Counted from the first letter of the stretch, positions 21,290-34,479 are shown. The stretch is DNA of 62,606 nt from Lojkania enalia (GCA_010094045.1 ML986757.1:32709-95314); one strand, 5' to 3'. Numbers and translations are program-made. Notes: generated by a model not told the origin, from the letters alone.

Positions 21290-24200
21290 AAAGTTCTAAA
21301 TTTCACGTATATTATTATAATAAATCTAGTTGTAGGGAGGTATACTAGAGCTAATATTCTAGTAATTTAAAATTTAAAGTTTACGCTAAGCGAGACGTAT
21401 ATTATTAATTAGAATATTTGCGGTAATAATAGTATTCAGGTCTATAGCATTTATATTATTAACTAGTCTTATTAGAAGAATAGTGCGGGGATACGCTATT
21501 CTACTTAATATAGGCGGGATAAATTTCCTATTATTAATAGTCCAGTTATTTATATTTCCTACTTCTCGAAAGTCCTATAGGTTAAGTTAATATCTCTAGA
21601 GCTTAAAGTTTTATAGATAGTCTTATATTCTAAGAGTAAGAATAGTACTAATAGTAAATACTATTTCTTTAGTTAGATTCTTCTAGTAGTATATCTATAG
21701 GTTTTATTATACCTATTCTAGCTACTATATAATATAGTATCGCTTAGCATCCTCGCGGGAGCGAAGTCTAGGTAAAATTCTAATAACTTCTATTTTTAAA
21801 CTTATTTCTCTAAACTAGAGCTTAAATAAGCTAAAGTATTCGGTATAGAGGGCTGTTAGGTTAATTATAAAGGGCGTAAATTTATTAAAATTTTCGATAT
21901 TTAGAATAGTATAGCCTTCTTTTATTTCTTATAAGATGCTAAGAGGGAGGTTATAGGTAGTATTCTATATATTATATATATCGTCTTTTTATACTAAGAC
22001 TTTATCGCTAAATATTAGTACTAGTACTTTTTAGATAATACTATAGAATAGTTCTAGGTTATATTTAAACTAAAGATAGACTTATAGCTTATAGTTAGTA
22101 AAAGTAAGGAATTATTAGTAGATAATCTCTACTACGGCTATATTTAGGTCAGCGTATTACCTAATATTAGTAATATCCGTACTAATAAAGGTTAGATAAG
22201 TAGTAACAACTAGGTCTTTAATTATATTATAGTAGAAGTCTACTAATAGGATTTCTCTAAACTCTTATACTAAGATATCTACTATAAAGATACTATTAGG
22301 TATATTAATATCAAATTTATTTAGATTATAATTTTTATTTATAGTAGTAAGTTTTACTAGAAATATATAGTTAATAGATTAGAAGATTTTAGGGTTCTAT
22401 TTATCTAGATTATAGAAAAGGCTATTAAGTAGAACTCTTTTATAATAGTCGGTAATATCCGAGGGTAATAAGTAATTAGTTTTAATATTAAAGCTTACTA
22501 AGTACCTATCCTTTTATATATAGACAACTAAGTTAATAATAGCTTTTATAGCTCTTTTTAATTTCTTATATTTTATTATAATAGAGGGGAAAGATAAAAG
22601 GAAATATTTATAATAGAATACTGTAAAGATATCTTTTTCTTTTTATATTAAGAGCTTAGTATACTTACTTAACCTATAGTTCTAGTAAATTAGTTTTCGA
22701 GTATTTAGCGTTATTAGTATATTCTTATCTGGTAGTAAGAGTAAAGCTAATATTACTAGATCGTAGAGGATTATTTTATTATCTTTACAGCTATCTAGGT
22801 TAGTTGTTAGTTATATAGAGTTGACTAGAATATTATTAAATAAAAGTATGGTGGACCCTTTCTTCTTTATAAATAACCTAAAGCCTTTCTATACTTCTTC
22901 TATAATTTAAGATAGTAATAGTTTCCGCTAGCATTTTCCTTTCTACTATTAGAATCCCTTAAGCGCGATACTGTTAATATTATTAAATTTCTAATCTTCG
23001 CCTAAATAGTTAATAGTAATATTTTATAGGTTGTAAATATTTCCGTCCTAATTAACTATCCAGCTAGTATAAAGGGCGTAAATAATAGTCCCCTAGGGGT
23101 AGAGATATTTAAGAGGTTTAGACCAGTTATTTTTCTTATACTTAGAATACTAATCAACGTCTATTAAGGTATAGATTATCTATCTAGTACTATATAGTAT
23201 TCTACATTTTTTAAGGAGGTTACTGTTATAGTTTAAGGGTATATTAAGTTATATAATAAATAGTAATACGTAAGCGAATACGAGAAATAATATCTAGCTT
23301 TTCTATTTTTTAATTATTATAGTATTCCTATATAAAATAATATATTTTCTAAATTTACTACTAGTATATTAGTAGGTGTTACTGCGTATTCTTATAGCAT
23401 TATATAATTGTTTCTTAGGTTTTTTAGGATTAGTAAAATTCTACATTATCCTTATTTTTAGATAGTTTTATACTATAGAAGAAATTTTAGTAGGAATCTT
23501 AGTTTTAGTAGAAAGTAGGTTTCGCAACAATTCTACTATAGAAGAATCTACGGGCGTAGTAGTAGTATATTTTAGGGTTGTTAGGGCTGTAAGAAGCCTT
23601 AAAATAATACTAGGGAATTCTCTAGGATTAGTAATTTCTACTATATTTTTACAATTTTTTAGTAGTTCTATACGTTCCTTATATACTATTAAAATGTTAG
23701 CTAGCTAGAGTCCTCCTAGTATAGCTTTAGCCTAATATATATAGTTGTTAAAGATATTAAAGATAGATTTTTATTACTATACTTTAGTTACTTTAGTAGA
23801 AAGTTTAAGAACTAAAGACTAAACTTCGTTTAGAAAATTTTAAATTAGGCGTAATACTCGATTTATATTATAATCCTAGATAGTAAATATAGAGACTAAG
23901 TCTTTATCTTTCGATTACTATATAAGACTAATATCTAGAAGTTTAAGCTCTTACCCTTCTACTTAAACTACTTATACCGACGCCGCCAGTATAAAACTGA
24001 CTATATCTAATATAACTACTATTATATTCTTATTTAAAGAAGTATAGTCTTTTACTTTAAGTATATTATTTTTAGTAGATAGGTTTAATAATTTTTCTAC
24101 TACTATTCTACTAATAATATCGTATTAGATAGCGTGTTTCTTTAGTTCTCTATAAGCCTCTACTAGGGTGTTATACTCCTTATATCGCGTAATCTATTCT

Positions 24201-24600
24201 TCTTTAATAGTATCTTTATTAAGCCTAGCCTATTCTATCTTACTAACTATTATAGGGATAGTATATAAATATACTTCTAGAACATCCGGTACTAGAGGTA
24301 ACTTAGGCTAGTTAAGTATAACTTACGTTTTTAGAATAGTCCTCTTACTATCTATATTATTATCTAGATAACTTTCGGTTGCTAGTTTAGATATAGTAGT
24401 TTTATTCTTATTAGTAGGTATAGAAACGCCTTAGTCGATTTAGAAACTAGTTATATTTTCCGCTTAAGTAGTCTTATTTATTATAGAAGATACTATCGGA
24501 AGGGTTATATAATTATAATAACCCTAGTTATATAGTTTAGAATAATATAGAGTTTTAGTATTTAACTTAAAGGTAGTAAGAAGTAAAGGTTAATTTTTAG
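21290..24600 (-). pseudogene. Gypsy-4 third coding region, about 1,100 codons, function unknown
   Basis: Downstream of the integrase/chromodomain and upstream of the 3' LTR. One minus-strand frame with sparse RIP-type stops continues for about 3.3 kb: examples are KDTIKEEQITRYKEYNTLVE (near 24140-24200), LLRNLLSTKTKIPTKISSIV (near 23500), NWSKPLKYLYPQGTIIYALY (near 23080-23140), RAIKAIINLVVYIQKDRYLV (near 22500), LSILQEIKEGYTILNIENFN (near 21900-21950) and RIAYPRTILLIRLVNNINAI (near 21450-21510). I recognise no family. Hydrophobic patches exist but no clear signal peptide or fusion-peptide layout, so an envelope assignment is not supported. It could be an accessory retroelement protein, a captured host gene, or a Gag placed at the 3' end. 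The order in the element and shared decay suggest it belongs to Gypsy-4. Confidence 0.55.
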
Positions 24601-24899
24601 ATAGAGAGAAGCTGTTTATCTATTTATAGCGATAGAGGCAGGTAAAGGTAGTAGATAATACTGGTAGGTAAAGGTAATAGAAGCGCTAGCTAAAAAAAGA
24701 GTATACGCTTTATACCTTTTACTATTTAAGTTGTTATAGTAAAGGTACTTGCTAATAATTACACCTATAATACTAAAGAGCTTTAAATAGATAGGTTAAT
24801 AGAGAAGATATTACTATCTTATAGGTATTTCTATCTATATTAGGCGGTATAGTCTTAAATTTTTAATTTCGCTAGATATTTTACTTAAAGGTTTATCTA

Positions 24900-27800
24900 T
24901 TAGTAGTTGTTAGTTTAAAAGCGTCTTTTCCAGCTATTAGGCTGTTGGAGGTAGCATAGAAGATAACCTTTCGGGTCTTATATTTAAGTATCTACTACTA
25001 GTTTAAATTCTAGTAGATCTTCTTATTCTTATACTTATATATACCGATTTATCCTTTTTCTAAAAGTTCTTATAGATCTAAACTTTATCTAGAGTTTTAG
25101 AGTAATTACGGTTATAAGCTGTGATAAGTTTCTTAGCCTTTCTAAGGTTATTTATATTATACTAGACGTTGTATATACTTCTCCAACCTTTCTAGTATAC
25201 TAGATATTTTAGTCTATTACTACGCTTGTTAAGTCTTTATACTAGAAGTTATTCTATTTCGTAAAATAGTACTTCTTCGTCTATAGCCTTAACTAGAGCT
25301 TATTAGAGTTTAATAGTACGCTTAAAAAGGTCTATATTCTTTAGAATAGGTTCTAGTTATAATATAGATATAACTAGATAAATCTTTAGAGTTTCTAGAA
25401 GCTTAAGTTAGTAAGTATTCTTATTAACCTTATTAATAATTTTTAATAATATAGAACGCTAAATATCTAGTTTTTAATTTAAGTAACTATAGATATAGTA
25501 TCTATAATAGAACTTTAGTATAGCCTAGTCTTTAACCTTAAGTTTAAAGGGTTTATATTTAAGATTATAGATATACTTTATATTTATATTCGTAAAGGTG
25601 AGGGCCTTATATATTATATCTTAATACTACTAGTATAGAGTAGTATAATCGGTGTACGGAATTTTACTAAGTACTCCTAGTAGGTTATAAGAGTTAAAGC
25701 CTTAAAGTTGTTATTATAGTATAACCCCCGTTAATATATTAGAGGATATATTTATCGCAAATTTTATAAACGGTAGTATTTTTACCTAGTCTCTATCAGG
25801 ATTTATAGTATAAAAATATTAAAATACAATTTTAGCGGTTTAGTTAGTTCTTTTAAACTAACTATTAGTTTAAAGATACTAGGCGGTAGATATTAAGTAT
25901 AATATACCAACGCTTTTAAATATATACTTCTATAACTTATTTAAGAACTATAAGTCTCTATTAAAGATAATACCTTTTAGTAAGCCCTATCTATAGTCGA
26001 TAAGAGCTTTAATAAGAGTAGATCCCCAATTAGCAGCTAAATAGTCTATTATCCCTAATATAAAAAGTACCATTTTTATTTCTTTACAAGTAGCTGTTAA
26101 TAGAGTATTAAAGCTATATTTGCTAGTAGAAAGTCTAGTAACAATATTAATTATAATAATAAGAAAGGGGGCTCTAGGATTAGGTATTAGTTATAAGCTA
26201 CTATACGGTTAATACTACTTAGTATAATTCTATAGATAATTAGAGCAGAATTAGATATATATTCTAAGGAGTTTTATAAGCCTTTAAATAAAGACCGTAT
26301 TTCTTATATATTTATAGGTTCTATAGAAGCCTTAGTAAAACTATTAATTATACGCGGATTAGAATATTTTATTTACTATAACCTTCGGAATATATAGTTG
26401 TTTTATACTATTAAGTTTATTATAGTAGAAAATTAGTCCGTCTTTTTTGATAAAGTTTAGGCCTTTAAGCAGTCTATCTAGTTCTTCTTTATCGTCTCTT
26501 TCACCGCGAATAATAAGCTTAACTTTTCTCTAATAGGTGTTTTTATTATAAGCTTATTTTAAGCGGCTTTTAAAGTTATCGGCTATACTAATAAGAAAGG
26601 CGTTAAAGTAGTAAGTATAGTTAGAACATTAAGTACCCGCTTAATAGAAGCTTCGTATTATAGAAATATATAGGGAGTATAGCTTATTTTTATTCTATTA
26701 TATAGTTATACTATAAGTATATTTAAGGTCTTCTAGTATATTTATACTAATATCTCTTAGATTTATTATACTACTAAGGCGCGAGAGTATATTAGGTATC
26801 TAATATATACGTTCTAGTCGGTATCTTATAATAAGGTTTGGAAACTATTATAGATACTGGGTATAATAGATAAGACGTAAGTTTAACCGGTCTGCTAATA
26901 ATAATATAAGAAACTTTTAGTATATTATAGTTATAATAGTAGAATAGTCTATAAAAATATAACACTTTAGCGCGCTAGCTATTAAGTACCTAGTTTTCTT
27001 AACAAACTATACTATAGCAGATATTTTAAGTTCTATAGGCTAATAGTTATTCTTAACTGGCGATAAATGCTTAGAGAGAAAAAGAATAGGTTAGATAGAT
27101 TCTTAAGGAAAATTCTTAACTTTTTTCAGCTACGTAGTAGAGCTATTTTCTATATTCTCGAATCCTTTAGAAGTAGAAATATCCTCTATTATTAGTTTAG
27201 GGTTATTAATAATATATTATAAGAAACCTACTATTCCCTATTCTTTAGAGGCGTTGATATTACTGTAAATTAGCTGATAGGGGTTAATATAGTATAGAAT
27301 AGTATTTTCCTGAAACTACTCTTATATTATATTAAAGGTTGCTTTTAGTATAAAGTCTTTAATAATTAATATAGATTCTCCAAACCTTTTATACTTAAAC
27401 TTTCTAGAGGAAACTCTCTTTAGTAGCTCAGTTTTTAAATCCTAAAGTAGACCGCTAAGCTAAGTATAATAAATAGTCTTATTATAGAGGAAGCTTATAA
27501 TACTAATATATATTTCTAGTATAGCGGTAGTCTTTAGGAATTCTAGATTATATAGTACTACTAGATACTTATCGGTTATAGAAAGTCTAAGTACGTTAAC
27601 TTTCTATTTAAAAAGGATAGTACTTAAGTAATTAAGGTAGTACTTTTTAGCTAATAGTAAGAAGTATAGGCGGTTAAGCCGTTTAAAGAGTTTCTATAAA
27701 TAGCGTTTATATTTCTTAAGGCTGTTTAAGAAGATAATAAAATTGTCTATATAAACTTAAATAAATAGGAATTTTTATATAATATTTTCTATTTGTTTTT

Positions 27801-29300
27801 ATATATACTAAATACTATTAATATAACCTATAATCGCGATATATAAGAATTCTTATCTATAGTAACTATTTATTATAAGCTTATATCGATCTTATTCTAT
27901 AATAAACTACTAGTAGAAAAAACTTACTCTGTTAATAATAGAGATATAGATAGTACTCTATACTATTTAGATAATATCTAATTACTTCTTTAGCAGGTAG
28001 AAATCTTTAACTATAGTATTATTTAGAGTCTATAAGTTAATTATAGATCGGCCTTTATACGAGATATTACTATCCTTATTAGTAATTATCTTCTAAGCTA
28101 TAAAGACTAGGTATCTAAAATGCGTATCTCGGTTTACTTAAGATATCTTTCCTTCTTAGTAAAGTTTATTAAAGAGTTCGTTAATAAGCCTCTATTTATT
28201 AAGTATAAGAGGGTAGAGTTTAATATTTAGTTTTATATTTTCCTAGCCTAGAATTAAGGGGATGTATATATATGATTCGCTTAAGATGTTAATAGTAGTA
28301 CTACGGTTAGTAAAGAGATTTAGGAAGTCTTCTATAATTAGTACTAAACGTTTAATATTATTAGAGCTTTTTATACTATATATATTAACTCTATTAGATA
28401 AGAGTATTTCGGATACTTTAAGTAGATCGCCGATAGTAGCCTATAGAGTAATATAAGAGTTAGTTCTTATACATCCTTTAAAATATAGTAGGGAAATATA
28501 TTTAAATCGAGTCTATTACTAAATATAGACTAGTCGGGTAGTATTATTTCTATATAAGATATATTTCGTTTTATTATTAAGAATAGTATTATAAAATCTA
28601 GCTTCTAATATATAGTTATACTACCCACGAAATTTAAAGTCTACCTCTACTGGTAGTAGAGCTTTAGGTCGGAATCTCACGTATTAAGTAGCTCTAGTAG
28701 GGATAAGAATATCTTCTACCGCTACTAGTATTATTAGGCGTATTAGGGGTAACTTTAGAGTTACTATTATAGGTACTATAGCGCTCTAGCAATAGTATAT
28801 TATTATATAGTATATATTAAGGTTGATAATAAAGCCTTCAGGCCCGATAATATCTATACTAAATAGTATACCTAGCTCTAAATTATTTATAATATATAAT
28901 TTAGTATAGATCCGCGCTAAAATCAGTTTCCTATTTATAGTTATAGTAGGGAAGTAGATAGAGAATATAGTATATGTAGAGGAATCATATAAATTATCGC
29001 CTAAACCCCTTAGTTTAAGTAGGTTACCTTCTAAAAGATGTACTTTTATATAAGGAATATATTTTATTAGAAATAAGTAGTTAACTAGTATAACTATAGC
29101 TCTAATATTAGGCGTAATAGTTGCTAATTCCCCGTTAAGTGTAAATTTAGCTTATATACGGGCGTATTACCAGCATTTCTATCTAGTCCCTAGGTTGTAC
29201 TTAGAGGTATTAGTTGATACTATAATATTATAATTAGAGCGGCGCTCGCTATTAATAATATTATTATATTTACTAGCTTTAATATAATTATTAAAATAAT
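24900..29300 (-). pseudogene. Gypsy-4 pol (protease, RT, RNase H, integrase, chromodomain)
   Basis: Minus strand. Pre-RT region LRGLGDNLYDSSTYTIFSIY near 28960-29020 and SYIYIPLILG...NIKLNIKLYPL near 28200-28270. RT: FRYPVFVAWKIITNKDGNIS-like near 28110 (some residues altered), RPIINLRALNNATVKDFYLL near 28020-28060, then FFYQ near 27930, DRYKLIINSYYRQEFLYIAI near 27840-27890 and VYIDNFIIF near 27730 (YVDDxxIF box, one Asp now Asn). This is the gypsy subgroup whose RT has FFYQW and SHRGQE motifs. Integrase core near 25860-26400 with IVTRLSTSKYSFNTL, IIFNRDLQFLN and STAxxxxTNSQFKRTN (DRDxRF and HPQTNGQSKR in relatives). A chromo-like YLVYQKGWRSIYNV*YNINNL block lies near 25110-25210. Nonfunctional through stops and lost acidic residues. 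Confidence 0.82.
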
Positions 29301-29399
29301 AAGGGGTAATAGCTAGTTCTATAGTAGTTTAGGTAGAGCCTAGAGCGACCTAAGACTTACTCTATATAATACCTATTAGTTTTTTAGAAAGAAGCGTAC

Positions 29400-32300
29400 C
29401 CTACTAGATTAGATATAGAGGTTACTAGTTCTAGTACTAATAGTTCTATTAAATACTATAGTTCTATTACTAGTATTACTAGAAAGTATAGTATTTATAA
29501 TATTATATCTTACAGCTCTTAAATATTTATACAGCTAGCTATTTAACAAGAAAGTATCTCTATATATATAGCATTATTTTAGTAGTAGAAATAGATTACT
29601 ATTTCTTATAGTAAGGCCGATAAATAATAGCTTTACTATAGTAAAGCCTGTAAAGACGTATAGAATAGATCTATTATTATTATAGACTAGTATAGGAAAG
29701 TCGATTTCTTCTATATTATTATAAGATGTAGTTCTAGCATTTCTACTAGGTATATCCTTAAGTAGTAAGGCTTCTCGGGGTAAATCTTCCTGTAGGTACT
29801 TATTATTATTATTAACGTCTTTAGTACTAATTAGATATACTCCTTATAGTTTATTAAATTAGCCTTTTTACTAGTAGCTACTATTTCCAGTATTTCTACT
29901 ACGGTTGTTTAAGTTACTTATATATAGCGCGGTATTTCTTTACTAGTCTAAGAAAGTTATTTAGAAACCTTATAGGCGTATATTATCTAGTCTCTAGTTT
30001 ACTAATACTTAGTTTCCTCTTATAGTAAACTATACTTAGTTAGGTCGAGTTTAGCAGTAATTAATTTAATAGGGGTTTCTACTAGTAATTTAACCTTATT
30101 AAGTAGAGCTACTATATATAGGTTAGATATTAGAATAATTCTGAATCTCTTATATATATTTAGTTGTTTAATTTAGTATACTATATATATTAGGGCGGTA
30201 ATTTAGAAAATTATTATACCTACCTTATCTTTTAGATTAGGCTTTAGTCTACTAGACTCTTTCCCGCTATTTAAGAACTTAGAAAAACTTATTTAAACGC
30301 GTATTTAGATCTTTTATAGGATTATTAATAGTAAGCTAAAAGCTTAGATCTAATTTACTATAGATTATAACAATCTATTTTCGAATATTACTTAGCTTAT
30401 TATAGTTAGTATCTTTTAAATTTCGTACTATATTTATTATAAAGGTAATAACCTACTTATTATCTATTAATTTGTATATGCCGAACCTTTCGTTCTATAA
30501 GTTTTTATATACTTTTAAAAGCGGTTTCTTATAACGCTTTATTAGAAGTACTTTTTAATTATCGACGCTGTATCTACTATAGAGGTATTCTTTAGTACTA
30601 GTAGGAAGCTAGGCGTTATACTATATTTATATACTTCCTTTAAGATACTTCTAAAGATTAGTACGGATAATATAGTTAGAATAAGTAATAATAGTAGCCT
30701 CTATAGATTTAATAAAATTGTAAAGGTGCTTATAATAGGTTTTACCTTAGAGTATAGTAATACTATTTATATCTACGCTCTATAGCTCTAAATTAAAATA
30801 ACTAATATTATTAGGTTTAAATTTTATATCTCCTCCTATATATTTTACCTATATTAACTCTTACTATATTTCTACGTCTATTAGGAAGGTAGTATAGTAT
30901 CTATTACTAATATAGAAGTCTAGTATACCTCGCCTCGAGAGAGGGATAGTAGAGGGACGCCTTTCACCCGCGGGTGCTAGTTGTTCCTATTCTACTTCTA
31001 CTAGTACTCTTAACGGTTCTCTATAGAACGGCTCTAGTAGATAATATAGTTTATCTTCTTCTTAGGGTAATCGAGGTCTAGAATTAATTTCCCGCTATTA
31101 TAGCTTATACTTAACTAGAAGCTCCGGTCTATAGTACTAATACAGGGGCTCGTTTTAAGCAGAAACTTCTAGACCGTATTCCTAATATAGGAGGTAGGGT
31201 TTATTATAAGATTCTTAATAGGGGGGCTAAAGCTTATTATAAGGCTTATTGCAAAGTTCTCGAGTTCTATTATAAGTATATATAATAGATAGCTGTTATA
31301 GAGTATAATAGTTATTAGTAGGTTATAGGTAAGTATTATAAAAACGTCTATTATTATTTTAAATAGGGTTAACAAGTTCCAGCCTATAATACTTATCGTT
31401 AGCTAGAAGGGGCGGTATCTAGTATATAGCTATATAACGTATAGGAGCGGACTATATAGTTTATTTTTAATTATTATCTTTATATCTATATTTATAGAAG
31501 GCGGGGTTTTTATTTTAATAATTGTTCTATAGTAGGTAGTAGGGGTCTTCTAGATAGGGGAGGCGTGCTAGCCGCTCGTAGTAGGAAGCGGCCTTATCTC
31601 TAATAATATGTAAATATCTCGGCTAGTAGCTAGTTAGAGGCTGATATATAGGTAGTTTACTAGTATAGTTAGCGGGTAGAAGAAGACTAGAACTAGGTTA
31701 CTATAATAAGTTTTTATTTTAGTAGTTTCTATAAGATAAGAGCGGCTACTATTAATATAATACCCGAAGGTCCTCTCAGACGTTATTTAGAGTATTTTAT
31801 AAAAGAAGCTAGTAGATATTATCTTAAATATTATTTAGAGTATCTATTATAGATATCTAGATAGAAAATTAGAGCTTCCTTTATAAGACTACTCTAATAC
31901 TATAGAAATAGTCCTTAAGAGCCTTATCCTATTATAGTAGGAATATGTTAAGGTTTCTGCTGCTACTACTACTTAGATTTTACTAGTAGGGAAACCCTAA
32001 AACGTAGTATTAAGGGGGTTTTAAAGGAGTAGGCGTAGGTTATTTTTCTATATAAACTTCTACTCTTTACTATTCTTTAATCCTCTATTACTCTTTAGAG
32101 TTATCTTACTCTAGTACGCTTAATTATACTAGTACTAGAACTAGTATATAGGTCGATTCTCTAAAAGTACTAGGTATATTTATATTAAAAGATTCGTCTC
32201 TATATTTAGGCTAGTAACCTTTAAAATATATTCTAGTTATTCTTTTAGCGTTTCTAGAAGCTTTATAAAGTTCTAGTATAGATGCTAGGTTATAAAGATA

Positions 32301-33800
32301 CTATTAACTACTCTTACCACCTTTACCTATAGTTTCTAGTAACAGTAAATCTTATTCTATAGTAGTATATGTAGCTATTTCCCTATCCTTCCTTAGGTTT
32401 TACTTATACTTCCTCTTACTAGTCTTCTATCCAGGCGAATTAAAGATTAAATCTTAGACAGTATTAGACTATAATTCGCCTGCTATAATCCGCTCGGATA
32501 CTAGTAATAAGCGGCTACTAAAGGGGTAAGTAAAGGATAGTTAAGGCTGTAAGATACGTCTTAGTTTACTTACTAGACGGCTTTTTAGGGTCGATTTTAA
32601 TAAGTATCTAGGAGCTACACCTACTAGTAGTTGTTTAGATAGTAACTATAAGTATAGTTAAAGCTAGCGCTCTTAAGGCTTTAATACACTTAAATTAAAA
32701 GGGAGTTAGAAGGCTCTATTTATCTAATTATAATAAGCTTATATATAGGCTAATTATTAGGTCCTTATAATAAATTCTATAATAACGCTATAAACTATTT
32801 TAGTAGTAGAAGATCTATTAACTTTAACGCTCTAGTAGAATAGATAGCTAAGTTTAGAGCTTTCTTCCTCGCTAGAGCGTTTGTATAATACAGCTTCTAC
32901 TTCCTTAAGGGCGGTAAGAGGGTTATATAGGTTAAGGACTACTCTAATTTATTTCTACTCTAGTAGTTAAATAATCTATTAATATATAGGTCTTTTAGAT
33001 ATAAATATTACTAGTTAGTAGACTATCTAAAGTATTTTTAACGATAGTATAGGGGGAAAGAGTTCTTTTTCGGGTAGGCTTTTACCTTTAGGCTCTTTTA
33101 TAGAAGTGTACTCTATATATTCCTCTTCTACTAGGTTAATAATAGCTTAATATAAAAGAGGTAAGATAAAGAATCGCTAATTTATAGATAACGTAATAGA
33201 ACTCTCTACTTAGATCTTTATATTATGCAGGGATTCGCCGAAATTCTTAGAGTACTAAGTTTTCAATTATATAGTATAATAGCGATCGATTATTACTCAG
33301 AAGAAAGGAGTATTTTTCTAACTTCTAATTTCTAGAGAGGATATTTACTAGTAGAAAAACTACCAGCGTAGTATTTATTAATAATATACTAGCGTAACTT
33401 CTATTTAATATAGATAGGCTTGGAGAGTATTATTAGAGTTTACTAGTTAAGGTAGGACTGCGTACTTAATCTGTTCCTATAGATTAGTATAATATAATAT
33501 AGGGGGAGCTCAATCTTATTATAACTCCGCTAGTATATAGTTAGCTAGTAGAGGGCTGATCGTAGCGGAAATATAACCGACTAAGGGAAGATGTCTACCT
33601 CTACCGATAGAATTTTTAATAGTAGCGGTGTTCCTTTATAATAAATAATTAAATCTTTAATTGTTACTTAAATTGCTATAGAGAATACCTACGTATTAGA
33701 AAATTACTAAAGGGATATAGTCGATACTTTTTAATAGTAGATTTAATATTACTACAATTGTAGAATCGTATTAAAATTTAGAGCAGAAAATAGTATTTAG
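29400..33800 (-). pseudogene. Gypsy-4 first coding region (gag-like by position)
   Basis: On the minus strand long stretches stay in one frame apart from RIP-type stops, e.g. around 33030-33230 (SLHNIKIQVESSITLSIN and PLLYQAIINLVEEEYIEYTS) and around 32360-32480. I recognise no named domain. By position between the 5' LTR and the protease/RT it should supply Gag. At about 4.4 kb it is roughly twice the usual gag length. A small open stretch at 31169-31375 lies in it but is not clearly in the coding frame. Boundaries approximate. Confidence 0.5.
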
Positions 33801-33841
33801 AGAGACCGGTCTGGTTAATAAATAAAGTTTAGCTACTAGCT

Positions 33842-33967
33842 TAATATAGTTTAGTATAAAGATATAGATTAAAGAAGTATTATATTATTATTCTTCTTCT
33901 CTAGTACTTAAACTACCCTATATAGTATTACTACTAAGCCCGCTAGTTAGCAGCAGGTTCTATACTA
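33842..33967 (-). repeat. 5' LTR of Gypsy-4
   Basis: 126 bp, aligns with 20848-20973 without indels (for example GTTTAGTATAAAGATATAG against GTTCGGCACGAAAATATAG). Plus-strand ends TAATATAG and CTATACTA, i.e. TG...CA ends after one RIP change each. Confidence 0.9.
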
Positions 33968-34330
33968 GTAGATTTCCTACTTACTTTACTAAATTCTAAT
34001 ACCTAATTGTAGATACTAAACTAAATAAAACTAGATAAATTATATATCTCTAATATTCTCTCTTTAATAAACTCTACTATACTATAATAGGTGTTATAAT
34101 ACCTAGTACCCTAAATAACTATACTAACCTAATTTCCCTATATAATACTAACCTATATTATCTATCTAGTAACTGCTATAAATAACTAAAATATTATACT
34201 ATTTACTAGAAGAACCTAAATACTATAGAATTTAATACTTTTAGCTATACGCCTATAAGCTTTAATAAGAAAAGCGCTGCTATAAAAGATACTATTATAA
34301 GTATAGTAGTAAGGGATATATTTTATTAGA
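33968..34330 (+). pseudogene. Gypsy-3 gag, C-terminal fragment
   Basis: Continues gag right of Gypsy-4 (second GTAGA copy at 33968-33972). A plus frame with RIP stops shows a capsid-like helical region (KLYIFNILSLINSTILQQ, near 34040-34095). Ends at the TTAGA duplication of Copia-2 (34326-34330). Confidence 0.6.
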
Positions 34331-34466
34331 TATCACGAGCCTTTCTAGTACTCAGTTACGTGTCTAGTCATATAATCTGCTAGTATAGTCCTATATAGCT
34401 CAGGTAGCTTATATAGCTCCTAAAATCAACCTTCTTCCTTATTATCTCTCGCATCCTCTCGTGATA
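34331..34466 (+). repeat. 5' LTR of Copia-2
   Basis: 136 bp; pairs with 39874-40009 with transitions only in the stretches compared. Starts TATCACGAG and ends CTCGTGATA, an inverted pair. Confidence 0.93.
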
Positions 34467-34479
34467 GTTATAAGCCCGG
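34467..34479 (+). other. Copia-2 primer-binding site (initiator tRNA-Met anticodon arm)
   Basis: GTTATAAGCCCGG directly follows the LTR, identical to 661-673 in Copia-1. Both carry the same apparent TpG-to-TpA change within the anticodon complement. Confidence 0.65.

Larger units (their letters stand above)
20848..33967 (-). mobile_element. Gypsy-4: very large (13,120 bp) Ty3/gypsy element with short LTRs, inserted in Gypsy-3 gag
   Basis: 126-bp LTRs at 20848-20973 and 33842-33967, and an exact 5-bp target duplication GTAGA at 20843-20847 and 33968-33972. Coding is on the minus strand: a long first region (about 33800-29400), pol with protease, RT, RNase H, integrase and chromodomain (about 29300-24900), and an additional long region of unknown function (about 24600-21290). 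No internal LTR, TIR or target duplication was found that would suggest it is two elements. Ordinary fungal gypsy elements are 5-8 kb with LTRs of a few hundred bp, so both size and LTR length are unusual. Confidence 0.9.

Noticed and set aside
21290..24600. Envelope-like gene in Gypsy-4
   Set aside because: No clear signal peptide, fusion-peptide or C-terminal anchor layout can be read; position alone is not enough.
28262..28456. 64-codon open stretch on the plus strand
   Set aside because: Antisense to the Gypsy-4 pol region just upstream of the RT blocks; low-complexity Ile/Leu-rich translation typical of AT-rich noise.
31169..31375. 68-codon open stretch on the minus strand with a hydrophobic translation
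   Set aside because: Lies in the Gypsy-4 first coding region but its composition is what TA-rich DNA gives; no signal that it is a separate small membrane protein.
20848..33967. Gypsy-4 as two elements, with the third coding region belonging to a separate insertion
   Set aside because: No internal LTR, TIR or duplicated target was found, the 126-bp LTRs pair cleanly, and the GTAGA duplication fits one insertion. Kept as a stated alternative, not adopted.
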